The position numbers and the translations under genes are program-made. Source: Pseudomonas sp. (GTDB taxonomy: Bacteria > Pseudomonadota > Gammaproteobacteria > Pseudomonadales > Pseudomonadaceae). From it: a stretch of DNA of 56,642 nt. The notes under the pieces are model-generated. The model saw only the letters and a list, made by a program, of their open reading frames with translations. It did no database searches and was not told the origin of the DNA. Shown piece after piece: positions 8,077 to 16,143 of the stretch. The stretch lies in assembly GCF_030150285.1 (NCBI RefSeq), contig NZ_JASLGE010000033.1:1-56642 (forward strand), read 5' to 3'. The stretch's first letter is position 1. Each line of letters starts with the position of its first letter.

Positions 8077-8598
8077 TTATAGAAACAACGCCTTGTTGAT
8101 TGGCAAGCCATGTTTTTCGCAATGGCTGACGTAGTGATTGATGAACCAGAAAACGTCGGTTGTTTCGGTGTGATTGCCGTGTTCGTCAAAAAACTCGATG
8201 GGGCCGTGAATCCAGAAAAGAGCTTTCATGCCCTCAGGGTTGTCGGAATAGAGCGTGTGCGCAGTGCCTGGCGTTTCGTAGACGAAACTGCCGGGTTGTG
8301 AAATCCAGTCATATTCGTAATAGCCCCAACTGCCTTCAAGCGTGACGGCTGAGACGGCAGCGCGGTGGCGATGGGTGCCGATGCGACCGCCACCCTTGAC
8401 CCATAGAATGTTGCAGACACTGCCGGTGCGAACATCAAAGCTGAGGTGACGGATGGCAGCACTGTCGCCGAATGGCACCCAGGGTGACTCGTTTTCGCCG
8501 ATGCCAATGTGACCGCCGTGCAGGGCGTATTGGTCAACGATGGCGGCATGGGGTTCAGGGGGCAGTTGAACAACATTTGGCTTAACGGTATTGGACAT
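8077..8598 (-). CDS. 2,4'-dihydroxyacetophenone dioxygenase-like cupin
   Basis: A 173-residue single-domain cupin. The metal ligands are visible as H76 and H78 in GTHRHRA and H114 in PGTAHTLY, in the positions I recall for the iron ligands of the Alcaligenes 2,4'-dihydroxyacetophenone dioxygenase. That enzyme inserts O2 across the ketone-CH2OH bond, giving 4-hydroxybenzoate and formate. The start is ATG 8598, preceded by AGAGG, not the longer upstream frame. First gene of the leftward operon under the sigma-54 promoter at 8667. The phenol-type sensor in the neighbouring activator supports a hydroxylated aromatic substrate. Related cupins cleave other 1,2-hydroxyketones or diketones, so the exact substrate is unproved. 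Confidence 0.8.
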   Translation of the reverse strand: MSNTVKPNVVQLPPEPHAAIVDQYALHGGHIGIGENESPWVPFGDSAAIRHLSFDVRTGSVCNILWVKGGGRIGTHRHRAAVSAVTLEGSWGYYEYDWISQPGSFVYETPGTAHTLYSDNPEGMKALFWIHGPIEFFDEHGNHTETTDVFWFINHYVSHCEKHGLPINKALFL

Positions 8599-8666
8599 GG
8601 AGAGGCCTCTGATCATTTTTTTTATAGGGCTGGTACGCAAGCGCGGCCAGGCATCAGAGACCGTTT

Positions 8667-8681
8667 GCACAGGCTGTGCCA
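8667..8681 (-). promoter_or_regulatory. Sigma-54 -24/-12 promoter of the cupin operon
   Basis: On the minus strand the sequence is TGGCAC-AGCCT-GTGC. The -24 half is consensus, and the -12 half keeps the essential GC. It lies 69 bp before the cupin ATG. The AGCCT spacer is shared with the porin promoter. Confidence 0.75.
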
Positions 8682-8764
8682 ACGGTTGGAAAGGCTGTAT
8701 TTACGGGGGCGCAGGACGAGAATGGGTGGCACAGAGCCAGGCAGGACTGACGTTAAGTGATGAG

Positions 8765-8787
8765 TTTGATGATCAAACTTGATCAAG
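8765..8787. promoter_or_regulatory. Paired activator sites upstream of the cupin operon
   Basis: Two abutting perfect palindromes, TTTGAT-G-ATCAAA (8765-8777) and CTTGATCAAG (8778-8787), lie 84-106 bp upstream of the -24 element. They match the sites before the MFS and porin promoters and the XylR/DmpR operator half-site TTGAT. Between here and the terminator at 8891 nothing else is recognisable. Confidence 0.7.
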
Positions 8788-8890
8788 TCAGCAGGCCGTC
8801 AATGACGGCGGATGAAAAAGGCGAGTTGTGCTTTAAAGAGGCTTGGCGACGCGTTGGCACCGAGGGTCGGTCCATCTGGCCTTGAAATAC

Positions 8891-8921
8891 AAAACGCCCG
8901 AGGCAATGCATCGGGCGTTTT
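8891..8921. terminator. Bidirectional rho-independent terminator
   Basis: AAAACGCCCGA and TCGGGCGTTTT form an 11-bp stem with a 9-nt loop, with A/T runs on both flanks. It ends the leftward hpf-like transcript. Confidence 0.85.
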
Positions 8922-8975
8922 GAGACTGAAGCAGGTGTAAACCTGGTTCAGGACTGGGCAGCCCTCAGGGCTGAA

Positions 8976-9404
8976 TCAACTGATTTTATCGAGTTGCTTT
9001 TCTTTCTCCAGAAATTCTTCTTCCAGCAAATCATCGATGCTTTCTTTAGGCTCTTTTTCTTCGAACCCTTCAACGGCGAGCTTATCGGCGTGTTTGCCAC
9101 GCAGCTTGCCGAACAGGTGTTGCAGAGCGTTGTGCAGCTTTGCGGTTGCCCCCTCGACCGCTTGTGTCAGCGAGTCAGCGTCGTGGGATACAAAAATCGG
9201 TTGGTGTCCTTTTGGCCGAGCCTCCATGTTGCAACGCTTATCTTTGGGACCGGATTTGCCGCCATTCTCATCATGGAGATGGACTTCCACGCTGCTCAGG
9301 TTCTCCAAATAGCGTTCGAGCGTAACTTCAACAGTTTGTTTTACCCATTCTTGAGTGCGTTGGTCGCTGTTGATGCGGTTATCGGAAAAGACGTTAATTT
9401 GCAT
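8976..9404 (-). CDS. HPF/RaiA-family ribosome hibernation factor-like protein
   Basis: A 142-residue protein whose first about 105 residues match the S30EA/HPF fold (MQINVFSDNRINSDQRTQEW, HLHDENGG, NMEARPKG, VSHDADSLTQAVEGA). A highly charged, mostly acidic tail with a coiled-coil look follows (EEKEPKESIDDLLEEEFLEK). Known HPF/RaiA proteins bind the 30S subunit and stabilise idle ribosomes. The acidic tail and the lack of an rpoN neighbour set it apart from the canonical hpf that accompanies rpoN, so it is probably a second, stress-linked paralogue. The start is supported by GGGAAGC upstream. Confidence 0.8.
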   Translation of the reverse strand: MQINVFSDNRINSDQRTQEWVKQTVEVTLERYLENLSSVEVHLHDENGGKSGPKDKRCNMEARPKGHQPIFVSHDADSLTQAVEGATAKLHNALQHLFGKLRGKHADKLAVEGFEEKEPKESIDDLLEEEFLEKEKQLDKIS

Positions 9405-9556
9405 AATGCTTCCCTTATTTCTGCTTGCTCGAGTGAGGTGTGACGGCCTTGGGTGGTCAAAGGTTCACCGTCATCGCTCAATGACAGTGTTTGAGCCGAT
9501 GAAGAAATATTTCAAGCACTATTTCAGGAATAATCACACGCGCATGATCAAGGTCA

Positions 9557-9578
9557 GCCTTTGGGGGAGGGCAAAGGC
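9557..9578. terminator. Hairpin in the hpf-fecI intergenic region
   Basis: GCCTTTG-N8-CAAAGGC forms a 7-bp stem. There is no T-run. The rest of 9405-9716 holds the hpf promoter region and the Fur-like site, with no gene. Confidence 0.3.
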
Positions 9579-9665
9579 CCGTGGTACGGACCTCTGAAGG
9601 ATTTTTGTCATAATGCTACGGGTAGCCGTCTTGAAGAGTGCAGCCCGTCATCTGCTTTTGCTTAT

Positions 9666-9684
9666 GAGAATATTTATCATTAGT
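9666..9684 (+). promoter_or_regulatory. Fur-box-like operator before fecI
   Basis: GAGAATATTTATCATTAGT resembles the Fur consensus GATAATGATAATCATTATC. It lies just upstream of the iron sigma-factor gene, so iron repression is expected. Confidence 0.6.
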
Positions 9685-9716
9685 ATTGTTTTTCTTTGAC
9701 CCTCACCTCGATCTCC

Positions 9717-10277
9717 ATGACGCCTCCCGAACTTGAGAACGCCCCCGGCCCTGGCAGTGACGCGCCCCAGGGGCGTGCGCATTTTTTGCAGGTGTTTCTG
9801 TCTCAGCGCCCGCAAATGGAAGCGCTGGTCAGTCGCCGTGTGGGCTGCCGAGCGACGGCGGCTGATCTGGTACAGGACCTGTTTCTCAGGTTTTGGCGCC
9901 GGCCATTGGTGCAGGTGGAAGAGCTCAGCACGTACCTGCTGCGGTGCGCGGGCAATATTGCCATCGACCATTTACGCACCGAAGGCTCGCGTGAGCGCAG
10001 CCGCCAGCACTGGCAACCCGAGCCGGACACCGAAAGCTGCGAGCCGCAGGCCGCTTTCGAAGCCGGCAAGGATTTGCGCCAGGTTGAGGCAGCGTTGCGC
10101 CGTTTGCCCGAGCGCACGCGACAGATTTTTTTGCTTAACCGCATTCACGGTCGTACCTATGCCGACATCGCCAAGGCCATGGGTGTGTCCCAAAGTGCTG
10201 TCGAAAAACATATGATGCGGGCTCTGGAAGCCTGCAAGGCCAGCTTGCGTGAACCGCCGACAGGGACTGCGTCGTGA
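9717..10277 (+). CDS. FecI-like ECF sigma factor (iron starvation class)
   Basis: An ECF sigma factor of about 186 residues. Region 2 includes VQDLFLRFWRRP and YLLRCAGNIAIDHLR, and region 4 includes LRRLPERTRQIFLLNRIHGR with the helix-turn-helix TYADIAKAMGVSQSAVEKHM. FecI-type factors recruit RNA polymerase to the promoter of the partner TonB receptor when the siderophore signal arrives. The Fur-like box just upstream fits induction by iron limitation. The ATG at 9717 is used; an in-frame TTG at 9696 is an alternative, and neither has a strong Shine-Dalgarno sequence. The stop overlaps the fecR start (GTGA), as is usual for these pairs. Confidence 0.85.
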   Translation: MTPPELENAPGPGSDAPQGRAHFLQVFLSQRPQMEALVSRRVGCRATAADLVQDLFLRFWRRPLVQVEELSTYLLRCAGNIAIDHLRTEGSRERSRQHWQPEPDTESCEPQAAFEAGKDLRQVEAALRRLPERTRQIFLLNRIHGRTYADIAKAMGVSQSAVEKHMMRALEACKASLREPPTGTAS

Positions 10278-11263
10278 ACCATCGTTCGAGTACCCCCATC
10301 ACCCCCGAGCAAGAACGCACGGCCCTGGCGTGGCTGAGCGTACTGCACGACCAGCCCGACAGCGGCGATCAAGCCACCTTCAGCCATTGGTTGCAGGCAG
10401 ACCCGGCCCATGCCGAGGCCTATGCCCAGGCGCAAGTCGTCTGGGAGTTGAGCGAAGTGGCGGGCCGGACCCTGGCGAATGAAGACGCCTTGGCGATGCA
10501 GCGCTATTTGCGGGCGATGGACACGCCCCGGCGCAGCCGTGTGGCATACAGGTCTGGCGGGTTGGCCGTTGCTGCGAGCCTGCTGCTGATGGTCGGGGTG
10601 TTCGCGGGGTGGCAACCGACGCGCTGGCTGGACGATCTGGGGGCCGATTATGTGAGTGCGCCGGGGCAGGTCCGCACCGTCACGCTGGCCGATCAATCCC
10701 AAGTCACGCTGGACGCTGACAGCGCCATCGCGGTGAACTTTAGCGGCGGTGAACGCCATGTACAGCTACGCCGGGGCGTGGCGTTTTTCCATGTGACCCA
10801 CACGGGCGAGCCGTTTGTGGTGGAAGCCAAGGGTGGCGAGGCGCGGGTCTTGGGCACCGAGTTCGAAGTGCGCCTGCAGCCCGACGGCGCTCAGGTCACG
10901 GTGCTGTCCGGGAGGGTGGGGGTCAAGGCGGACAAAAACGCACCGCCGCACATTCTTAGCGCCAACCAGCAAGTGGCCTATGACGCGGGTGTGAGTGAGG
11001 CGGTGCATGGGGCGGACAGTCAGGCGCGGCTGAGTTGGCGCACGGGCTGGCTGACGTATACCAACACACCGCTGGCCGACGTCGTGGCTGACCTCAAGCG
11101 TTATTACCCTGGGCAAATCCTGCTGCTCAACCGCTCATTGGGCGAGCGGCGCGTGAGTGCCAGCTTCCCTAGCCAGGACCCGCAAGCGGTCATCAACTCC
11201 CTGCAAGGTGTACTCGGGTTTGACCAGCACAGCCTCTTCGGCCGCGTGATTGTGCTGCGCTGA
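10274..11263 (+). CDS. FecR-like anti-sigma/signal transduction protein
   Basis: A 329-residue inner-membrane regulator. It has a cytoplasmic N-terminus of about 90 residues with the WLSVLHDQPDS...FSHWLQADPAHAEAY (DUF4880) pattern and one membrane helix near residues 95-112 (GGLAVAASLLLMVGVFAG). A periplasmic FecR domain follows (GQVRTVTLADQSQVTLDADS, RGVAFFHV, VLGTEFEVRL), then a C-terminal region that contacts the receptor's signalling domain. It starts with GTG, overlapping the sigma-factor stop. It relays receptor occupancy to the FecI-like factor. Confidence 0.85.
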   Translation: MNHRSSTPITPEQERTALAWLSVLHDQPDSGDQATFSHWLQADPAHAEAYAQAQVVWELSEVAGRTLANEDALAMQRYLRAMDTPRRSRVAYRSGGLAVAASLLLMVGVFAGWQPTRWLDDLGADYVSAPGQVRTVTLADQSQVTLDADSAIAVNFSGGERHVQLRRGVAFFHVTHTGEPFVVEAKGGEARVLGTEFEVRLQPDGAQVTVLSGRVGVKADKNAPPHILSANQQVAYDAGVSEAVHGADSQARLSWRTGWLTYTNTPLADVVADLKRYYPGQILLLNRSLGERRVSASFPSQDPQAVINSLQGVLGFDQHSLFGRVIVLR

Positions 11264-11292
11264 ATCACAAAAACGCATGATCTTCATTTTAA

Positions 11293-11432
11293 AAGATCGC
11301 GAGCAATCGAGCGTCGACCGGCTGCTCCTACGTGTGAGCGGCTACCCCTTGAGCCACGCGGGTTTCGCGCCGGTTTTACGCCGCGGGCCCAAGGAGCAAG
11401 ACTGTAGGAACGAGCTTGCTCGTGATCTTTTG
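11293..11432. repeat. Inverted pair of REP-like elements
   Basis: AAGATCGCGAGCAATCGAGC with GCTCCTAC on the left, and GTAGGAACGAGCTTGCTCGTGATCTT on the right, are inverted copies of the same REP-like unit about 80 bp apart. Related units occur at 14141, 37042, 41398 and 47315. Confidence 0.6.
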
Positions 11433-11433
11433 A

Positions 11434-11610
11434 TCTAAAGGGCCCCTTAAACCACGCTGGCCAATCGCGGCGGCCCACGGCGTAAAGCCGCAACCTTATG
11501 CGGCCGTGACCGCCGCAATGGCCAGGATTGCTGAACGACAGGGCGACGTCATTGATCTTTATAACGCGCTGGAACATTTATTTTCGGGTGGGGGTGAGGT
11601 AAACCCCTAG
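11434..11610 (+). pseudogene. Possible C-terminal gene remnant
   Basis: Reading from 11434 after a TGA inside the REP unit, a well-formed 58-codon stretch ends at TAG 11608-11610. It includes PIAAAHGVKPQPYAAVTAAM, then ARIAERQGDVIDLYNALEHL. It has no plausible start and runs straight out of the REP sequence, suggesting the tail of a gene whose front was lost. The family is not recognised. Confidence 0.35.
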
Positions 11611-11632
11611 GCCATCCGTGTAGTGCTTGAAA

Positions 11633-14101
11633 ATGCGAAAAATTCGCATTACGTATCAGGTCGACACACAGGTCATGAGCATGAAGTCCAGGGCAATTGC
11701 AGTTACACAGGGGTTGGGTGCGTCCGTCGTACTGATGGCCGGGGTAGCGTTAACCCCCCTGGGCACCGTCATGGCGGCCGAGGTGGCGCATCAGCAATCC
11801 CGTGCCCAGTTTGATTTTAATCAACCCGCCAAGCCCTTGCCTCAAGCGTTGAACGACTTCAGCCGCGTCACCGGCCTCAGTGTGGTCTATACCGACGAAG
11901 CGCCTCTGGGCCTGCAGGCCCCCGCCATCCAGGGGCGTATGAGTGCCGACCAAGCCTTGCAGCAGTTACTCGCGCAGTCGGGCTTCACGGCGCGGCGCAC
12001 CGATGCCAACACCTTTGCCCTCGAGCCCCGGCCCACGGACGGAGCCCTCAACCTGGGGGCTACCACTATCACGTCCCTTGCACAAAACACCACCAGCTAC
12101 CAACCGCCTGCCACAGCTTCGGTGATGCGTGGCACGGGTTCGTCCATGGACGTCCCGCAGACCATCAACGTGGTCGCCGCTCAAGTGCTCCGTGATCAGG
12201 CACCGCGCAACCTGGACGACGCGCTGAACAATATCAGCGGCATCACCCAAGGCAACACGTTGGGGGGGACTCAGGACTCGGTAATGAAGCGCGGCTTTGG
12301 TGACAACCGCGACGGTTCGATCATGCGCGACGGCATGCCGCTGGTGCAGGGCCGGGCGTTGAACGCCACGGCCGAACGGGTCGAAGTGCTCAAGGGCCCG
12401 GCATCGCTGCTCTACGGCATCCAGGACCCGGGGGGTGTGGTCAACGTGGTCAGCAAAAAGCCGCAGCTTGAACAGTACAACGCACTGACCGTGCGCGGCT
12501 CTAGCTACGGCTCGGGCAAGAACGGCAGCGGTGGCCGCCTGGACAGCACCGGCGCGCTGGGTGCCTCGGGGCTGGCGTACCGGATGATCCTCGACCATGA
12601 AGACGAAGATTACTGGCGCAATTTTGGCCTGCGCCGCGAGACGCTGATTGCGCCATCGCTGGCCTGGTACGGTGACAACACCCAGGTGTTGCTGGCTTAC
12701 GAACACCGCGAGTTTCTGACCCCGTTCGATCGCGGCACGGCCATCAACAAAGCCACCAACCACCCGCTGGATATCCCGGCCACACGCCGCCTTGATGAGC
12801 CTTTCAACAACATGGAAGGGCGCTCGGACCTGTATCGCCTTGAAGTCGATCATGACCTCAACGACGACTGGAAAGCCCACTTTGGCTACAGCTGGAACCG
12901 TGAAACCTACGACGCCAGCCAGGTGCGAGTGACCGACATGAACCCCAAAACGGGTACTTTGACCCGCAAAATGGACGGCACCCGCAACGCAATTACCACT
13001 GACCGTTTCGCTACGGTCAGCCTGCAGGGCACGGTCCAGGCCGCCGGCCTGCAACATGACGTGGTGTTCGGGGTGGATGATGAGTACCGCAAAATCTACC
13101 GCGCCGACCTGATCCGCCAGAACAGCCAGTACCCGTTCAGCTACCTTGACCCGATTTATGGCCGCGAAGAAGCGGGCAGCACCGTCAGCGCCAAAGACAG
13201 CAACCAGACAGACCTGTTGCGCAGTGATTCGGTGTTTGCCCAGGATTCGATTCACCTCACCGATCAATGGATTCTGGTGGCAGGTGCGCGGTTTCAGAAG
13301 TACGACCAACTGGCGGGTAAAAACATTCCGTTCAAGACCAGCACCGACACCAACGGGGTGAAGTGGATCCCGCGTGCCGGCCTGGTGTACCGCTACACCG
13401 ATGAACTGTCGTTTTATGGCAGCTACACCGAATCGTTCAAGCCCAACTCCAGCATCGCGCCCCTCGAAGGAGGCGTGGTGCTGGACTCGGCCATTGCACC
13501 GGAACAGTCCAAGGCGTGGGAGCTGGGGGCCAAGCTGGATATGCCGGGGCGTATCACCGGTACCGTGGCGCTGTATGACATTCATAAGCGCAACGTGTTG
13601 GTGTCCACCACCGTGGGGGCTGAAACGGTGTATTCGACGGCGGGCCAGGTGCGTTCGCGCGGGCTGGAACTGGACCTCAGCGGTCAATTGACCGACCACT
13701 GGAGCCTGATCGGCAGTTACGCCTACACCGATGCCGAAGTGACCAAAGACATTACCTACCAAGGGATGCGCTTGCAGAACGTGGCCAAAAATAGCGGTTC
13801 GGTGTCGGCGGTGTATGACGTGGGTGCGGTGTTGGGCGGGGACACATTACGGGTTGGCGGCGGTGCGCGTTATGTCGGAAAGCGCGCGGGTGATGCGTTG
13901 AATGATTTCGACCTGCCGTCCTACACCGTGGCCGATGCCTTTGCGACCTACGACACCCGGATTGAAGGGCAAAAAGTCAACGTGCAGCTTAACGTCAAAA
14001 ACCTCTTTGACCGCGTGTACTACACCTCATCGGCCAGCCGGATGTTTGTCTCCATGGGCGATGCGCGACAAGTCTCCATCGCCACCACTGTGGAGTTTTA
14101 A
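11633..14101 (+). CDS. TonB-dependent siderophore receptor with signalling domain
   Basis: An outer-membrane receptor of about 822 residues. After a signal sequence ending near GTVMAAEV comes an STN signalling domain (FDFNQPAKPLPQALNDFS to about residue 125), then the plug (PQTINVVAAQVLRDQ, VEVLKGPASLLYGIQDPGGV) and a 22-strand barrel ending in the TonB-family terminal F (ATTVEF). The STN domain marks it as a transducer partner of the FecI/FecR pair directly upstream. The pattern resembles hydroxamate receptors such as FoxA/FiuA, but the ligand cannot be fixed by eye. ATG 11633 is chosen; TTG 11627 or ATG about 11684 are alternatives, because the signal peptide core begins at MSMKSRAIAVTQG. 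Confidence 0.88.
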   Translation: MRKIRITYQVDTQVMSMKSRAIAVTQGLGASVVLMAGVALTPLGTVMAAEVAHQQSRAQFDFNQPAKPLPQALNDFSRVTGLSVVYTDEAPLGLQAPAIQGRMSADQALQQLLAQSGFTARRTDANTFALEPRPTDGALNLGATTITSLAQNTTSYQPPATASVMRGTGSSMDVPQTINVVAAQVLRDQAPRNLDDALNNISGITQGNTLGGTQDSVMKRGFGDNRDGSIMRDGMPLVQGRALNATAERVEVLKGPASLLYGIQDPGGVVNVVSKKPQLEQYNALTVRGSSYGSGKNGSGGRLDSTGALGASGLAYRMILDHEDEDYWRNFGLRRETLIAPSLAWYGDNTQVLLAYEHREFLTPFDRGTAINKATNHPLDIPATRRLDEPFNNMEGRSDLYRLEVDHDLNDDWKAHFGYSWNRETYDASQVRVTDMNPKTGTLTRKMDGTRNAITTDRFATVSLQGTVQAAGLQHDVVFGVDDEYRKIYRADLIRQNSQYPFSYLDPIYGREEAGSTVSAKDSNQTDLLRSDSVFAQDSIHLTDQWILVAGARFQKYDQLAGKNIPFKTSTDTNGVKWIPRAGLVYRYTDELSFYGSYTESFKPNSSIAPLEGGVVLDSAIAPEQSKAWELGAKLDMPGRITGTVALYDIHKRNVLVSTTVGAETVYSTAGQVRSRGLELDLSGQLTDHWSLIGSYAYTDAEVTKDITYQGMRLQNVAKNSGSVSAVYDVGAVLGGDTLRVGGGARYVGKRAGDALNDFDLPSYTVADAFATYDTRIEGQKVNVQLNVKNLFDRVYYTSSASRMFVSMGDARQVSIATTVEF

Positions 14102-14140
14102 GCCGAAATTACCTCGATAATAGGCTTGGCATTAACAGCT

Positions 14141-14167
14141 AAAGATCGCGAGCAAGCTCGCTCCTAC
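14141..14167. repeat. REP-like hairpin after the receptor gene
   Basis: AAAGATCGCGAGCAAGCTCG followed by CTCCTAC is the same REP-like unit seen at 11293 and 11404. It lies between the converging receptor and AraC genes and may serve as a transcription end. Confidence 0.6.
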
Positions 14168-14178
14168 AAGGTGTTCGG

Positions 14179-15054
14179 TCAAGACTTGAACGCCGCGCGG
14201 TATGCCCCTGGCGTTGCGCCAGTGGCTTGCCGGAACCGGTTGGCAAAATGGCTGGCGCTGGTGAAGCCGCAAGCCAGGGCGATGTCGCTCAGGCTCATTG
14301 AGCTGTTGCGCAGCCATGCTCGCGCCCGCTCCAGGCGGCGGGCCAACAGGTATTGGTGGGGCGGCACGCCGAAGCTTTCGCGAAACATGCGGGCAAAGTG
14401 ATAGGGCGATAACGCGCACTGCGCCGCCAGTTGGCCGATGCTCAAGGGCTCGGCCAATTGGTGTTCGATGGTCTCGATCAGCAAGCGCTGTTGATGCGCG
14501 GCCAATCCACCCTTGAGCCGCAACCCGTCGCGCAGGCCAACTTGGCTGAGCACCGCGTGGTCCAGCAACTCGTTGGCCAGGCTGCTGGTGAGCAGGCGCT
14601 CGCCCGGTTCAGCCCAATTGAGCGTCAATAATTGCTGAAAACGCCGGGTTTGCTGTTCATCGTCCAAAAAGGTGAATTCACGTAATTGCAGCGTGCGCGG
14701 TTCGCGGTCCAGCAGGCGGATGCAGCCCAGCGCGAATTGCGCCTGGCTGACATACACATGGGCCAGACGGATTTCACCGTTTATGACCCAGGCCGATTGA
14801 TGCTCTGCGGGCAGTACGCAGAGTTTGCCCGGCGCACCTTTTTCCCCCGGTTGCTCGCGGCGAAAGGTGCCGGTGCCGCCTGAGATGTAGCATGACAAGG
14901 TGTGGTGGGTCGGCGCTTCGTAGTCGCGCGCATCATGGCTGTTGGTCCACAAGGCTGCGGCCATACCGTCACCGAGCTCGGCGCAATGCTCCAGGCGGGC
15001 ATTGGGCGAGCGGCTCATGGATTGAAACACTTGCAAGGTATCAAACGCGGACAT
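14179..15054 (-). CDS. AraC-family transcriptional regulator
   Basis: A 291-residue regulator with an N-terminal cupin-like sensing domain (THHTLSCYISGGTGTFRRE) and a C-terminal double helix-turn-helix. The HTH region includes LSIGQLAAQCALSPYHFARM and DIALACGFTSASHFANRFRQ followed by TGATPGAYR. ATG 15054 has GGAG seven bases upstream; a longer upstream frame lacks support. It is divergent from an EamA-type exporter with about 134 bp between starts, the usual layout for a regulator controlling its neighbour. The inducer is unknown. Confidence 0.87.
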   Translation of the reverse strand: MSAFDTLQVFQSMSRSPNARLEHCAELGDGMAAALWTNSHDARDYEAPTHHTLSCYISGGTGTFRREQPGEKGAPGKLCVLPAEHQSAWVINGEIRLAHVYVSQAQFALGCIRLLDREPRTLQLREFTFLDDEQQTRRFQQLLTLNWAEPGERLLTSSLANELLDHAVLSQVGLRDGLRLKGGLAAHQQRLLIETIEHQLAEPLSIGQLAAQCALSPYHFARMFRESFGVPPHQYLLARRLERARAWLRNSSMSLSDIALACGFTSASHFANRFRQATGATPGAYRAAFKS

Positions 15055-15188
15055 TTTCTGATCTCCAACGCCTTGCATCCTACTCCGTCGTTTCGCGGCT
15101 GCCATCCCTGGGCAAACAAAAGCGCAAGAATGTGCAAGCCCGCGCACATCGTGGCAGACACACTGAAGGCCATCTTCAGGAGTGGGCC

Positions 15189-16085
15189 ATGAACCTTTCT
15201 TTGTACTTGCTGACCGTATTGATCTGGGGCACCACCTGGATTGCCCTCAAACTGCAATTGGGCGAGGTCGCCATTCCCGTTTCCATCGTGTACCGCTTTG
15301 GCCTTGCGGCACTCGTGCTGTTCGCGGTGCTGTTGCTCAGCCGCCGGCTGCAAGTGATGAACAAACGCGGGCACCTGATTTGTCTGGCCCAGGGGCTGTG
15401 CCTGTTTTGTGTGAACTTTATGTGCTTTCTCACCGCCAGCCAATGGGTGCCCAGCGGCCTGATTGCCGTGGTGTTTTCCACTGCCACGCTGTGGAATGCA
15501 CTGAACGCACGGGTTTTCTTCAAACAAAAAATTGCCCGCAACGTGGTGATGGGCGGCGGGCTCGGCCTGCTGGGGTTGGCGCTGTTGTTCTGGCCCGAGT
15601 TAAGTGGCCACACCGCGACCCCCGAAACCCTGTTGGGGTTGGGTTTGGCGCTGCTGGGCACGCTGTGTTTTTCGGCGGGCAACCTGTTGTCCAGCTTGCA
15701 ACAAAAGGCCGGGCTCAAACCGTTGACCACCAATGCCTGGGGCATGTTCTACGGGGCCAGCATGCTGGCTGTGTACTGCGTTTTCAGCGGGATCCCGTTC
15801 AATATGGAGTGGAACACCCGCTATATCGGTTCGTTGCTGTACCTGGTGATTCCGGGTTCGGTCATTGGCTTTACCGCCTACTTGACCCTGGTGGGGCGCA
15901 TGGGGCCGGAGCGGGCCGCGTATTGCACGGTGTTGTTTCCGTTGGTGGCGCTGAACGTGTCGGCAGTGGCCGAGGGCTACCAGTGGACAGCGCCTGCGCT
16001 GGCCGGGCTGGTGCTGGTGATGCTGGGTAACGTGCTGGTGTTTCGCAAACCCCGGCCTGCTGTGCTGCACGCCAAGGCGGTGTGA
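15189..16085 (+). CDS. EamA/DMT-family transporter
   Basis: A 298-residue inner-membrane protein with ten predicted helices and the two repeated EamA domains (opening YLLTVLIWGTTWIALKLQLG; second repeat from about ALLGTLCFSAGNLLS). Family members export amino acids, metabolites or drugs. The start ATG 15189 follows CAGGAG. Regulation by the divergent AraC protein is likely from layout. Substrate unknown. Confidence 0.85.
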   Translation: MNLSLYLLTVLIWGTTWIALKLQLGEVAIPVSIVYRFGLAALVLFAVLLLSRRLQVMNKRGHLICLAQGLCLFCVNFMCFLTASQWVPSGLIAVVFSTATLWNALNARVFFKQKIARNVVMGGGLGLLGLALLFWPELSGHTATPETLLGLGLALLGTLCFSAGNLLSSLQQKAGLKPLTTNAWGMFYGASMLAVYCVFSGIPFNMEWNTRYIGSLLYLVIPGSVIGFTAYLTLVGRMGPERAAYCTVLFPLVALNVSAVAEGYQWTAPALAGLVLVMLGNVLVFRKPRPAVLHAKAV

Positions 16086-16093
16086 CGGGCCTG

Positions 16094-16138
16094 CTGTGCG
16101 ATGGCAGCGCACCTGGGTCAGGGGTTGCCATCGCACAG
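16094..16138. terminator. Bidirectional hairpin between EamA and ghrB-like gene
   Basis: CTGTGCGATGGCA and TGCCATCGCACAG form a perfect 13-bp stem with a 19-nt loop between converging genes. There is no long T-run. Confidence 0.6.
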
Positions 16139-16143
16139 AGGGG

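Noticed and set aside
9405..9665. Possible small RNA ending in the 9557-9578 hairpin
   Set aside because: No T-run after the stem and no recognisable promoter; kept only as a low-confidence hairpin.
11966..13762. A 598-codon open frame on the minus strand inside the TonB receptor gene
   Set aside because: Its translation is low-complexity His/Gln/Val-rich and matches no family; the plus-strand receptor has full domain structure. It is a codon-bias shadow.
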